Shown in pieces: positions 56,163 through 63,811 of a stretch of DNA of 64,000 nucleotides. This DNA is from Psychrobacter sp. AH5 (GTDB taxonomy: Bacteria > Pseudomonadota > Gammaproteobacteria > Pseudomonadales > Moraxellaceae). Below the pieces are notes generated by a model. It saw nothing but the letters and a program-made list of their open reading frames with translations, did no database searches and had not been told where the DNA came from. The number at the start of each line of letters is the position of its first letter. Position 1 is the stretch's first letter. The position numbers were made by a program, and so were the translations under genes. The stretch lies in contig NZ_JAMBMT010000001.1 of the NCBI RefSeq assembly GCF_040371085.1, positions 1,364,001 to 1,428,000 on the forward strand, written 5' to 3'.

Positions 56163-56500
56163 ATAATGATGATTTTGTTACTTTGGCGACTCTCACTTTA
56201 GATCAAGATGGTCATCTTTGCGATCACAGTCTTTGGACACCGGTTATTGCTCAGCAGCTAGCAGATACTTTGGCAGTCGAATTAACTGATGAGCATTTAC
56301 AAGTATTGCTGCAAGTACGAGAATTCTTTGACAAATTCAATCATGCGCCGGCTACCCGCCCGCTGATTAAATGGCTACAAAAAACTTTGCCTGAACAGAA
56401 TATAAGTAATCAAAAACTGCAGCAGCTCTTCAATACCGGTTTAGTCGCGCGCCATGTCAATCGGCTAGCAGGCTTACCAAAGCCGCCTAATTGCTTATAA
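56159..56500 (+). CDS. tusE: Sulfur relay protein TusE (DsrC family)
   Basis: A 113-residue DsrC/TusE protein. LDQDGHLCDHSLWTPVIAQQLA matches the N-terminal half, EFFDKFNHAPATRPLIKWL the middle and the C-terminal arm ends RLAGLPKPPNCL with the invariant penultimate Cys112, which takes sulfur from TusD and hands it to MnmA. Only one C-terminal cysteine is present, as in TusE rather than dissimilatory DsrC. It is the last gene of the unit and ends at a terminator. Confidence 0.93.
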   Translation: MNNDDFVTLATLTLDQDGHLCDHSLWTPVIAQQLADTLAVELTDEHLQVLLQVREFFDKFNHAPATRPLIKWLQKTLPEQNISNQKLQQLFNTGLVARHVNRLAGLPKPPNCL

Positions 56501-56509
56501 AGATTAGTT

Positions 56510-56534
56510 AAGCGCAGCTTTAGGCTGCGTTTTC
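56510..56534. terminator. Terminator between convergent tusE and trmL
   Basis: Stem AGCGCAGC / GCTGCGTT with a 5-nt loop (one G-U pair in RNA), followed by TTTT on the plus strand. Confidence 0.75.
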
Positions 56535-56545
56535 AACTACCGCCA

Positions 56546-57094
56546 TTATTCTTTTGGATTATACACACTCAAAGTATCATAACCGATACTTTGACCTGTA
56601 TCACCATAAAAGCCCTGCTGACGCCATACCTCATATAGACATATCGCTACACTATTGGCTAGGTTTAGGCTGCGCGAGTCCGGTAACATCGGTAATCTCA
56701 GCCAATTATCAGCGCCAATATCCGCGCGGATGTTATCGGCTAAACCTGAGGTTTCTGAGCCAAACACCAAGGCGACATTCGGTAAAACCTTCTGTTTTGA
56801 CAGCTTAGCAAAATCATAATCGTATAAGGGACGGCTAAGCTTAGTGGTCAAAGCAGTAATAATGTGACAATCAGCCGCGCCTAAAGCTTGTTTAGCGGCC
56901 GCCCAGTCTTCATGCACTTGCAAATGCGCATATTCATGGTAATCCAAACCCGCTCGGCGCAGTTTTTTATTATCAAGCTCAAAGCCTAAGGGTCTGACTA
57001 AATGTAGTTGCGCGCCACTATTGGCACAAAGACGAATAATGTTACCTGTGTTGCTGGGCATTTTGGGAGCTACGAGTACGATATGAATAGTCAT
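56546..57094 (-). CDS. trmL: tRNA (cytidine/uridine(34)-2'-O)-methyltransferase
   Basis: A 182-residue SPOUT methyltransferase of the TrmL type. HIVLVAPKMPSNTGNIIRLCAN at the start, LVFGSETSGLAD in the middle and MLPDSRSLNLANSVAICLYEVWRQ at the C-terminal knot are the three SPOUT motifs. It 2'-O-methylates the wobble base of tRNA-Leu isoacceptors. Length is slightly above the E. coli protein. It faces the tus genes, another wobble-base modification system; this is probably chance. Confidence 0.94.
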   Translation of the reverse strand: MTIHIVLVAPKMPSNTGNIIRLCANSGAQLHLVRPLGFELDNKKLRRAGLDYHEYAHLQVHEDWAAAKQALGAADCHIITALTTKLSRPLYDYDFAKLSKQKVLPNVALVFGSETSGLADNIRADIGADNWLRLPMLPDSRSLNLANSVAICLYEVWRQQGFYGDTGQSIGYDTLSVYNPKE

Positions 57095-57463
57095 AGAAGG
57101 TCCATAAAAAGGCAGTTTTGTAGTTTACTTAAATATTAATGGAGGGTAATTAGCGCTAAAATAGCTCTTTATTAGCTCTCAATAAGGTAAAGCCATTTAA
57201 CTCGTTGGTAATCAAAAGTTACAGTTTATGGCTAATAATTACACTTTGATACTTTGCATAGATTTTAACTTTTACTATGATGGCTTTATCGGATAGCAAG
57301 GCAATATCGATAACTTGTAGCTAAGTTAATTATTGTTTTTCCTGATGTTGATAGGTGGTTTTAGCCTTTTGTTATTATTTATCTTGATTAACATTAATAT
57401 GGTTTTAACGCCTAAAGCCATTTAAATTATTTTAAATAACCCATCCATTTTGAGGAAATAATT
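57095..57463. other. Intergenic region between trmL and the entericidin-like gene
   Basis: A 369-bp AT-rich gap. No open frame or clear hairpin was found. It must hold the promoters of both divergent genes; none could be assigned with confidence. A GAGGAAAT ribosome binding site lies at its right end. Confidence 0.3.
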
Positions 57464-57604
57464 ATGAAAAAATTAGTAATCGCATCTTTGACTGCTATGT
57501 TTGTATTGACTGGTTGCAACACTTTTAAAGGTCTTGGCCAAGACGTCTCAAGTGCTGGTGATGCTGTTAGCAACACCGCTACTGACGTAAAGCAAAAAAT
57601 CTAA
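57464..57604 (+). CDS. Entericidin-like small lipoprotein
   Basis: A 46-residue protein with a type II signal peptide: MKKLVIASLTAMFVLTGCNT, lipobox LTGC with Cys18, and a mature part of 29 residues (FKGLGQDVSSAGDAVSNT) resembling entericidin A/B, whose hallmark is GxGxDxxxxGxxxxxxA. Entericidins are membrane lipoproteins linked to stationary-phase stress and lysis in E. coli. Here a single gene exists, without an A/B pair. A good ribosome binding site precedes it and a terminator follows. Confidence 0.85.
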   Translation: MKKLVIASLTAMFVLTGCNTFKGLGQDVSSAGDAVSNTATDVKQKI

Positions 57605-57627
57605 GCAGCATTTTTAGATTTTTATTC

Positions 57628-57661
57628 AAAGACTTATCATTAATTTGGTAAGTCTTTTTTA
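57628..57661 (+). terminator. Terminator after the entericidin-like gene
   Basis: Stem AAAGACTTA / TAAGTCTTT (57628-57636 and 57649-57657) followed by a T tract. It also lies 3' of hemW on the other strand. Confidence 0.8.
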
Positions 57662-57695
57662 GTTGCATCTACTTATTTATTTTTGAGGTACTAAG

Positions 57696-59039
57696 TTATA
57701 GAAACTCTCGTAATATCTGATTTAGATAGCGCTGACCAAGCTTAGTAGTCTGTAGTTTTTCTGCATTCGCCACAAGCAACTTTTGGGTAATTAATTTTTC
57801 TATCGGCTTGGCAATAGCGCTGTAGTTTAGACCAGTGCGGGTCTCAAACAACTGCCAAGTAACCCCGTCATGTAGCCTTAATGCATTAAGCATAAACTCA
57901 CTGACCATCTCATCACCAGCAATCGGCTGCCAACCTACCATTTTAGGAGCTATAACGCGCTCAGTGTTATCTCTCAAGCCTTTGTAGTCAACGTAATCTT
58001 TATAATTAATATAATCTCTAGGTAGACGCGACTTACTAAAGCGATAAATACCGGACTCGATCGATGATTGGTCAAATAAATCTACGTGTTTTTTAGCAAG
58101 TTTAGCCGGGTTAATACTCACTTTGCCATGAGCGCCGGCGCCAATCGCTAAATAATCGCCAAATTGCCAATAATTGAGGTTATGCCGACAAGGCTTATCC
58201 AGCCTGCCTACCCAAGCCGATACTTCATAATTTTGATAACCCAAGCTTTGTAGCAAAGCCTGCCCTGCCTCTTCAATGTCAGCTAAATTATCCTCATCAG
58301 GCAAGATAGGCTGTTCGCGATAAAATACGGTGTTTGGCTCGATAGTCAGCTGATACCAAGAGATATGGGTAGCGCCAGTATCATGCGCTAACTGAATATC
58401 GTGTAGCGCCTCGACGAGGCTTTGCTGCGGCAGACCGTGCATTAAGTCGACATTGACTCTACTAAAACCCGCTTCACGCGCCGCCTGAATAGCCGTTAGC
58501 GCTTGCTTTGGGTCATGAATACGCCCAAGGGTTTTGAGCTTATCAGCACTAAAGCTTTGCACGCCAATAGACAAGCGGTTAATGCCTACCTGTAGATACT
58601 CGCGAAAGGGCGCGTGCTCAAGCGTGCCTGGATTGGCCTCCATGGTGATCTCAATATCATCGCAAAAGTCAAAACACTGACGCAGACCGTGAAAGAGGCG
58701 TTGATAGTGAATAATCGGCAACAAGGATGGCGTACCGCCACCGATGAATATCGAGACGAGTTTACGCCCCTGCGCTAAAGGCTGCTGCAGCTTGGCATCA
58801 GCCAGTAGCGCATCGACATACTCATCATACATAGATATGGAGCTATGCTCTGGCAGCTCATGCGAGTTAAAATCGCAATAAGGGCACTTTTTTATACACC
58901 AAGGGATATGGATATAGAGCGCTAGCGGAATACTGGTAACCTCAAGCTCACCGATTTTAGGGCTTTGGCTATGATTTGAGTCATTGCTCAAGCCATTTGT
59001 AGGGTGGTTATAACAAGCATTAGCTTTCATTTCTGACAT
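57696..59039 (-). CDS. hemW: HemW-type radical SAM protein (heme chaperone)
   Basis: A 447-residue radical SAM protein. After about 35 extra residues, LALYIHIPWCIKKCPYCDFN holds the CxxxCxxC cluster motif; SIFIGGGTPSLL and ITMEANPGTLE follow, then the HemW C-terminal domain with HDGVTWQLFETRTGL. HemW was long called oxygen-independent coproporphyrinogen oxidase but acts as a heme chaperone; the HNxxYW heme-binding motif is visible in CRHNLNYWQFGDYL. The start is uncertain because the N-terminal extension is not conserved-looking. Confidence 0.93.
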   Translation of the reverse strand: MSEMKANACYNHPTNGLSNDSNHSQSPKIGELEVTSIPLALYIHIPWCIKKCPYCDFNSHELPEHSSISMYDEYVDALLADAKLQQPLAQGRKLVSIFIGGGTPSLLPIIHYQRLFHGLRQCFDFCDDIEITMEANPGTLEHAPFREYLQVGINRLSIGVQSFSADKLKTLGRIHDPKQALTAIQAAREAGFSRVNVDLMHGLPQQSLVEALHDIQLAHDTGATHISWYQLTIEPNTVFYREQPILPDEDNLADIEEAGQALLQSLGYQNYEVSAWVGRLDKPCRHNLNYWQFGDYLAIGAGAHGKVSINPAKLAKKHVDLFDQSSIESGIYRFSKSRLPRDYINYKDYVDYKGLRDNTERVIAPKMVGWQPIAGDEMVSEFMLNALRLHDGVTWQLFETRTGLNYSAIAKPIEKLITQKLLVANAEKLQTTKLGQRYLNQILREFL

Positions 59040-59208
59040 AATTAGACTTAAGGTTAAATGGCAACTGTAAAGCTCGTTAGGATAACCACTATAGCGCGTA
59101 AATAAAAGAGGCTTGATAACAAAACCTTTAATAAATAGGCCTACTAATAACTCAGTATTTTAGGCAAAGTTAACTCCTATATATTAAAACAGAAAATTAG
59201 GATCATTT

Positions 59209-59682
59209 ATGGCTTATTGGCTAATGAAATCTAACCCCAAATATTTTGGCATAACCGATTTGCAGCGCTTAGGAGTAGAGTGTTGGGACGGGGTACGTAA
59301 TTACCGTGCTCGTAACTTTATGCGTGATGAGATGCGCGTTGGTGATCAAGTTATCTTTTATCACTCAAGCGCTAAGCCCTCAGGCGTCGCTGGTATTATG
59401 AGGGTGGTAAAAGCCGGCTATCCTGATCCGAGTCAATTTCACCCAGAGCACAAACATTATGATCCGCTAGCAACTATCGAGACGCCTCGTTGGTATATGG
59501 TTGACTTAAGCTTTGAGCAGGCTTTTAAAGATATCTTGCCCTTGTCTCAGCTTAAGTTTATACCGGCGTTAGAGGATTCGCTACTACTCAAAAAAGGCTG
59601 CGAGCAATTAACCGTGATTCCACTACAACCTAAGCATTGGCAAGCTATTATGGAGATGGCTGAGATTTTAGAGCTGCTATAG
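59209..59682 (+). CDS. EVE domain-containing protein
   Basis: A 157-residue EVE-domain (THYN1-like, PUA-related) protein: MAYWLMKSNPKYFGITDLQR, WDGVRNYRARNFMRDEMRVGD and YHSSAKPSGVAGIMRVVKAGYPD outline the fold that binds modified bases. Bacterial EVE proteins can sit in modified-cytosine restriction systems, but no nuclease is next to this one, so a housekeeping RNA or DNA-base reader is more likely. Monocistronic; 3' of it lies a hairpin terminator and the IS200/IS605 element. Confidence 0.9.
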   Translation: MAYWLMKSNPKYFGITDLQRLGVECWDGVRNYRARNFMRDEMRVGDQVIFYHSSAKPSGVAGIMRVVKAGYPDPSQFHPEHKHYDPLATIETPRWYMVDLSFEQAFKDILPLSQLKFIPALEDSLLLKKGCEQLTVIPLQPKHWQAIMEMAEILELL

Positions 59683-59814
59683 CTTTGCTTTAGTCAATTG
59701 TTAAATCATAACTTTAGATTTTCCTAAAACCTTATCATTTGAGCCAGTTAGCGCTATAATGAGGCGGTATGAGCGTTATAGTAAGTTTGACGCTTATTTA
59801 TTCTTCTTTTTTGA

Positions 59815-59858
59815 CCCATCAATTCATCGCTTGGATTGATGGGTTATTTTTATTTTAA
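59815..59858 (+). terminator. Terminator upstream of the IS200/IS605 element
   Basis: A 9-bp stem CCCATCAAT / ATTGATGGG (59815-59823 and 59835-59843) with an 11-nt loop, followed by TTATTTTTATTTT. Confidence 0.82.
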
Positions 59859-59875
59859 CTAGTTACCGCAGAATT

Positions 59876-59898
59876 CCCCCACCTCTATAGGTGGTGGG
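59876..59898. repeat. Left-end hairpin of the IS200/IS605 element
   Basis: CCC and CCACC pair with GGTGG and GGG, with a bulged T in the 3' arm; loop TCTATA. This is the TnpA recognition structure in single-stranded DNA. Confidence 0.85.
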
Positions 59899-59974
59899 AT
59901 GAATGCGATACTTATTGATTTCGATGTTGCACTAAGTCATAATCAGTCTTAATCACTTGAAGCTATACATTGCT

Positions 59975-60370
59975 ATGATACTAGACACTAATTCCCATTC
60001 AGTCTTTTTGCTAAACTATCACCTTGTCATGGTTACCAAGTATCGTCGTGAGGTGTTTGACGATGAAGTGTCAGATGCCGCCAAGTCAATATTTGAGCGC
60101 ATTGGTGATAGCTATAAGATTGAGCTAATAGAGTGGAATCATGATAAAGACCATATTCATGTTTTATTCAAGGCTCACCCTAAAACGGAAATCAGCAAGT
60201 TCATTAATGCTTATAAATCGGCTAGTTCTCGCTTACTTAAAAAAGACTATCCCAAAATCAAAGAAAAACTTTGGAAGTCCAAGTTTTGGTCACAATCTTT
60301 TTGCTTAATCACTACAGGCGGAGCGCCTTTAGATGTTATCAAACAGTATGTTATTGATCAGGGTCAATAA
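59975..60370 (+). CDS. tnpA: IS200/IS605 transposase TnpA (Y1 HUH type)
   Basis: A 131-residue single-strand transposase. The HUH metal motif is in WNHDKDHIHVLFKAHP (His-Ile-His), and the nucleophilic tyrosine in DVIKQYVIDQGQ near the C-terminus. The frame opens at TTG 59957 but the ATG at 59975 (MILDTNSHSVFLLNYH) is preferred. No defect is visible, so this copy may still be mobile and might mobilise its own ends. It overlaps tnpB by one base (TAATG). Confidence 0.93.
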   Translation: MILDTNSHSVFLLNYHLVMVTKYRREVFDDEVSDAAKSIFERIGDSYKIELIEWNHDKDHIHVLFKAHPKTEISKFINAYKSASSRLLKKDYPKIKEKLWKSKFWSQSFCLITTGGAPLDVIKQYVIDQGQ

Positions 60371-61524
60371 TGACAAAGCAACTCCTAAAAGCCTATAAAG
60401 TAAGATTGTATCCTAATGATGAGCAGAAAGAATTTTTTGCCAAGCCGCCGGCTGCACGCGCTTTATCTGGAATATGATGCTTGCTGATAAGATTGAGTAT
60501 TACAACGAGCATAAGGTCGAGCTTAAAAACACCCCTGCGCAATACAAAAAAGAGTTCGAATGGCTTAAAGAGGTAGATAGCTTAGCACTAGCCAATGTTC
60601 AGCAAAACCTAAGGGCCGCCTATAGTAAGTTTTTCAAAGGCGCGGGCTTCCCTAAATTCAAGAAAAAGGGTCATCGTGATAGCTACACCACCAACAACCA
60701 AAAGGGCAGCGTGTCTACAACCAGTAATAGCGTTAAACTACCCAAGATTGGTCGTGTTAAAGCTAGTTTTCCAAGCAGTATAAATGGGTTGATAAAGAAC
60801 GCCACAGTAAGCCGTAAGCCGGATGCCATCAGGTAAATACTATGTCAGCTTATTGGTAGAAACAATAATTGATGAACTACCCAAAACTGGCTCAAACATT
60901 GGTGTTGATTTAGGATTAACAGACTTCATCGTCTTATCAGATGGTAGTAAAGCTGCTAACCCTAAGTTTCTATCAAAGCTACAAGACAAGCTTGCGCGAG
61001 AGCAAAAAACACTAGCCAGAAGGCGAGAAATTGCCAATACTGAACAACGTAAGCTGTCTGATAGTAAGAACTATCAAAAGCAAAAGCTCAAGGTTGCCAA
61101 AGTCTATGAGAGGATAACTAACTGCCGCAAAGACTTTCTGCATAAACTCTCATTCAATCTCATCAAAAACCACGATGTGATTGCAATTGAGGACTTGAAC
61201 GTCAAGGGCATGGTCAAGAACCGTAAGCTTGCCAAAGCCATATCAGATAGCTCATGGTCAACCTTTACCACGATGCTGGCTTATAAAGCAGAATGGTACG
61301 GCAAAGCGCTGATTAAAATAGATAGATGGTATCCATCTTCTAAAACCTGCTCAGGATGCGGTCACTTACTGATAAAAGATAAGCTATCTCTGTCAGTAAG
61401 GTCTTGGACTTGTCCTAGTTGCCAACAAAATAACAATAGAGACATCAACGCTAGCATAAACATCCTCAATGAGGGGTTGAAGCTGGCATCAATCAAAACC
61501 GTCGGTGCGGCGGGGTTAGCTTAG
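60370..61524 (+). pseudogene. tnpB: TnpB (RNA-guided nuclease of IS605), broken by two frameshifts
   Basis: The product reads LLKAYKVRLYPNDEQKEFF, then a base is lost near 60440-60447 (KPPAARAL in place of a KHFGCxR-like stretch) and the true frame continues as RFIWNMMLADKIEYY to RKP near 60823, where a few extra bases shift it again before SGKYYVSLLVE. The C-terminal part keeps all RuvC residues: Asp in GVDLGLTDF, Glu in IEDLNVKGM, Asp in NRDINASINIL, plus the CSGCG / CPSC zinc finger. As written it cannot give a full-length nuclease. Confidence 0.9.
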
Positions 61525-61583
61525 TCCATTTACCTAACCGCTGATACAAAGCATCGTATCAAGTAAAGGTATTACCTAAGAAA

Positions 61584-61606
61584 CCCCTACCTCTTTAGGT
61601 AGCGGG
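61584..61606. repeat. Right-end hairpin of the IS200/IS605 element
   Basis: CCC and CTACC pair with GGTAG and GGG, with a bulged C; loop TCTTTA. It mirrors the left hairpin and lies 22 nt before the preferred start of the MATE gene. Confidence 0.85.
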
Positions 61607-61627
61607 TAGTTCATGCAGTTGCTAACT

Positions 61628-62995
61628 ATGGTTTCCCCAATATCGTTTATAGATTTTAAGAGTTACAGCTTACGTTTAGGTGTACTCGCGCTCCCTATCT
61701 TAATCACTCAGTTTTGCCAAGCTGCCTTAGGTGTAGTTGATGCCATCATGGCCGGACGCGTCTCAGCACTTGATTTGGCAGCTGTCGCTGTCGGCTCTGG
61801 CATTTGGCTGCCGTTGTTTTTATTAGCGACTGGCATTTTGATCGCTACTACGCCGCTGATTGGTGAAGCCGTAGGTCAAAATAAAAACGAGCAAGTACCG
61901 CATATCACTCAGCAATCGCTTTGGACAGCTGGGGTCATCGGTATTATTGGTTTTATAATTGTCAATCTTATGCCCAGTATATTGCCAGTGATGGGCGTCC
62001 CTGAAAATATCCAACCTATCGCCGCGCAGTATTTGCATGGCGTGTCTTTTGGCTTTCCGGCGATGGCTGTTTATGCGGTGCTGCGTAGTTATTGCGAGGC
62101 TTTAGGCCGACCTGAGCCTGTGACTGTCATCAGTATTATTGGTTTACTCGCCGATATTCCATTGAACTATATTTTTATTCATGGGCTGTTTGGGATGCCG
62201 GAGATGGGCGGTGCAGGCTGCGGGGTAGCGACTGCTATAGTGCTATGGATTACAGTACTGTTATTGGCAGCTTATACCGCTTTTACTAAACGTCAGCAAT
62301 TTGCCAGTACGCGTTTTTTCCTTGGTTTTAGTGCGCCCAATCGGGTACAAATCACTAAGCTGCTAAGGCTAGGTATTCCTATTGGTGTCTCTATCTTTTT
62401 TGAGGCCAGTCTTTTTAGTTTAGGAGCACTAGTCATCAGCCCATTAGGTGAGATCGCTACCGCCTCGCATCAGGTAGCGCTTTCGGTCACCGGCCAGCTA
62501 TTTATGATACCGATATCGGTCGCTATGGCGCTGACCATTATGGTGTCCAATCGCTATGGCGAGAGAAACTTATTAGCGCTGCGTCATGTACAAGTGACTG
62601 GTCTTATTTGGACTATATTGATTGCTATTACTTGTATGCTTGGCATATGGTTTTTTCGCCCGCAAGTGGCCGCCGCGTTTACTGATAATTTAGAGGTACG
62701 AGCGCAAGCTATGCACCTGCTTATCTTTGCTCTTGCCTATCAGCTGTTCGATGGCTGGCAGGTCAATGTCGCCGGTATCCTACGCGGCATGCAAGATACC
62801 ACTATACCGATGTGGGTGACGCTGTTTTGTTATTGGATCGTGGCGCTACCTTTAGGGATTTATTTGGTACGTTATACTGATACTGGCGCTCAAGGATTTT
62901 GGATGGCGCTAATTGCTGGTTTATTTTTAGCCTCTATTTTGCTGACTATACGTTTGCGTTATCAACAAAAACGCTTGGCGCTGCAGTGGAGCTAA
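61628..62995 (+). CDS. MATE family multidrug efflux protein
   Basis: A 12-helix inner-membrane antiporter of about 455 residues, NorM-like: LGVLALPILITQFCQAALGVVDAIMAGR in the first helices, LATGILIATTPLIGEAVG, then the second repeat beginning GIPIGVSIFFEASLFSLG and AGILRGMQDTTIPMWV. It expels cationic drugs using Na+ or H+. The frame opens at ATG 61613, but that ATG appears to straddle the IS605 right end; MVSPISF at 61628 is more likely native. Neither has a strong ribosome binding site. Its original promoter region was displaced by the IS. Confidence 0.92.
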   Translation: MVSPISFIDFKSYSLRLGVLALPILITQFCQAALGVVDAIMAGRVSALDLAAVAVGSGIWLPLFLLATGILIATTPLIGEAVGQNKNEQVPHITQQSLWTAGVIGIIGFIIVNLMPSILPVMGVPENIQPIAAQYLHGVSFGFPAMAVYAVLRSYCEALGRPEPVTVISIIGLLADIPLNYIFIHGLFGMPEMGGAGCGVATAIVLWITVLLLAAYTAFTKRQQFASTRFFLGFSAPNRVQITKLLRLGIPIGVSIFFEASLFSLGALVISPLGEIATASHQVALSVTGQLFMIPISVAMALTIMVSNRYGERNLLALRHVQVTGLIWTILIAITCMLGIWFFRPQVAAAFTDNLEVRAQAMHLLIFALAYQLFDGWQVNVAGILRGMQDTTIPMWVTLFCYWIVALPLGIYLVRYTDTGAQGFWMALIAGLFLASILLTIRLRYQQKRLALQWS

Positions 62996-63334
62996 TCATC
63001 TTTATTCATTATTTGCCATAATAAGTCTTAAAGCTTTAAAATGACCTTGCCATAATAAACCGTAGCAGTACGACTAAATAGCTTATATTAAGATAAATCA
63101 TCAGCAATTTATTGCTAACGCTGTCTATTAAGTCAATAAAATGTAAAAAAATTCAGTTAACAACTGTACATTGATTGCTCATTGCTGCGAAGATAGGTAT
63201 CATGAGTCATTAATTATTGAATACTTTGTTACACTGTTAATCATAGGATTTGGAGTTAACACAGCTTCATCTTCTGTGCATGCTACTTTATTGAATTTAA
63301 CTTTTTTGAACTTAAGCATAAGGTCTTTATAAAA
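62996..63334 (+). other. Intergenic region upstream of accB
   Basis: A 339-bp AT-rich gap that should hold the accBC promoter and its regulatory leader. No pair of -35/-10 boxes stands out. AAGGT lies about 12 nt before the accB ATG. Confidence 0.3.
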
Positions 63335-63763
63335 ATGGATATCGAAAAAATTCGCACGCTAATCGCCCTCATGGAAGAAAACGAGCTAGTCAATCTAGAA
63401 GTCAGCTCTGATGATGAGCATATTAGTTTGACTCGTCACTATGAAGCTCCTGCTCCGACCATGATGGCAGCACCAGCTGCTGGTGTCGCTCCGGCTACCG
63501 CTAGCGCTAAACCTGCGGCCAAAGCGGGCAGCGTTGAGACCTCTCCTATGGTTGGGGTGTTTTATGCTGCCGCTAGCCCTAATGATCCTCCTTTTGTCAA
63601 AGTCGGTCAGCAAGTACAAGCGGGTGATACGTTGGGTATCATCGAAGCTATGAAAATCATGAATCCTCTAGAAGCCACGCAAAGCGGGGTTATCGCTGAG
63701 ATCTTGGTCAATAACTCTGAAGTTGTGCAGTTCGGTCAGCCCGTTATTCGCTATAAGGCTTAA
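63335..63763 (+). CDS. accB: Biotin carboxyl carrier protein of acetyl-CoA carboxylase
   Basis: A 142-residue BCCP. The N-terminal part (MDIEKIRTLIALMEENEL) drives dimerisation, an Ala/Pro-rich linker spans about residues 45-70, and the biotinyl domain ends with the biotin-accepting lysine in IIEAMKIMNPLEA. The thumb segment SPNDPPFVKVGQQV typical of AccB is present. It carries CO2 between biotin carboxylase and the transcarboxylase in the first step of fatty acid synthesis. accC follows after 48 bp, as in most proteobacteria. Confidence 0.97.
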   Translation: MDIEKIRTLIALMEENELVNLEVSSDDEHISLTRHYEAPAPTMMAAPAAGVAPATASAKPAAKAGSVETSPMVGVFYAAASPNDPPFVKVGQQVQAGDTLGIIEAMKIMNPLEATQSGVIAEILVNNSEVVQFGQPVIRYKA

Positions 63764-63811
63764 AGACGGCATGTACCCTACTCTTAGAACGACTTTGACA
63801 AGGATGACCCC

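Larger units (their letters stand above)
59867..61614 (+). mobile_element. IS200/IS605-family element (IS608-like), about 1.75 kb
   Basis: The left end follows TTAC (59863-59866), the cleavage tetranucleotide of IS608. Both ends carry an imperfect hairpin with one bulged base on the 3' arm: 59876-59898 and 61584-61606, sharing the loop region CCTCTnTAGGT. The element has no inverted repeats or target duplication, as expected. It encodes tnpA and a frameshifted tnpB, same strand, overlapping by 1 bp. The right boundary is estimated: ending after TCAT at 61611-61614 would parallel IS608's TCAA. Confidence 0.88.

Noticed and set aside
54154..56500. Dissimilatory sulfur oxidation (dsrEFH/dsrC)
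   Set aside because: TusE has only the single C-terminal cysteine, and no dsrAB or other sulfur-oxidation gene is present; the tRNA thiolation relay is the better fit.
59209..59682. EVE-domain protein as part of a modified-DNA restriction system
   Set aside because: No endonuclease or methyltransferase gene is adjacent; the neighbours are hemW and an insertion sequence.
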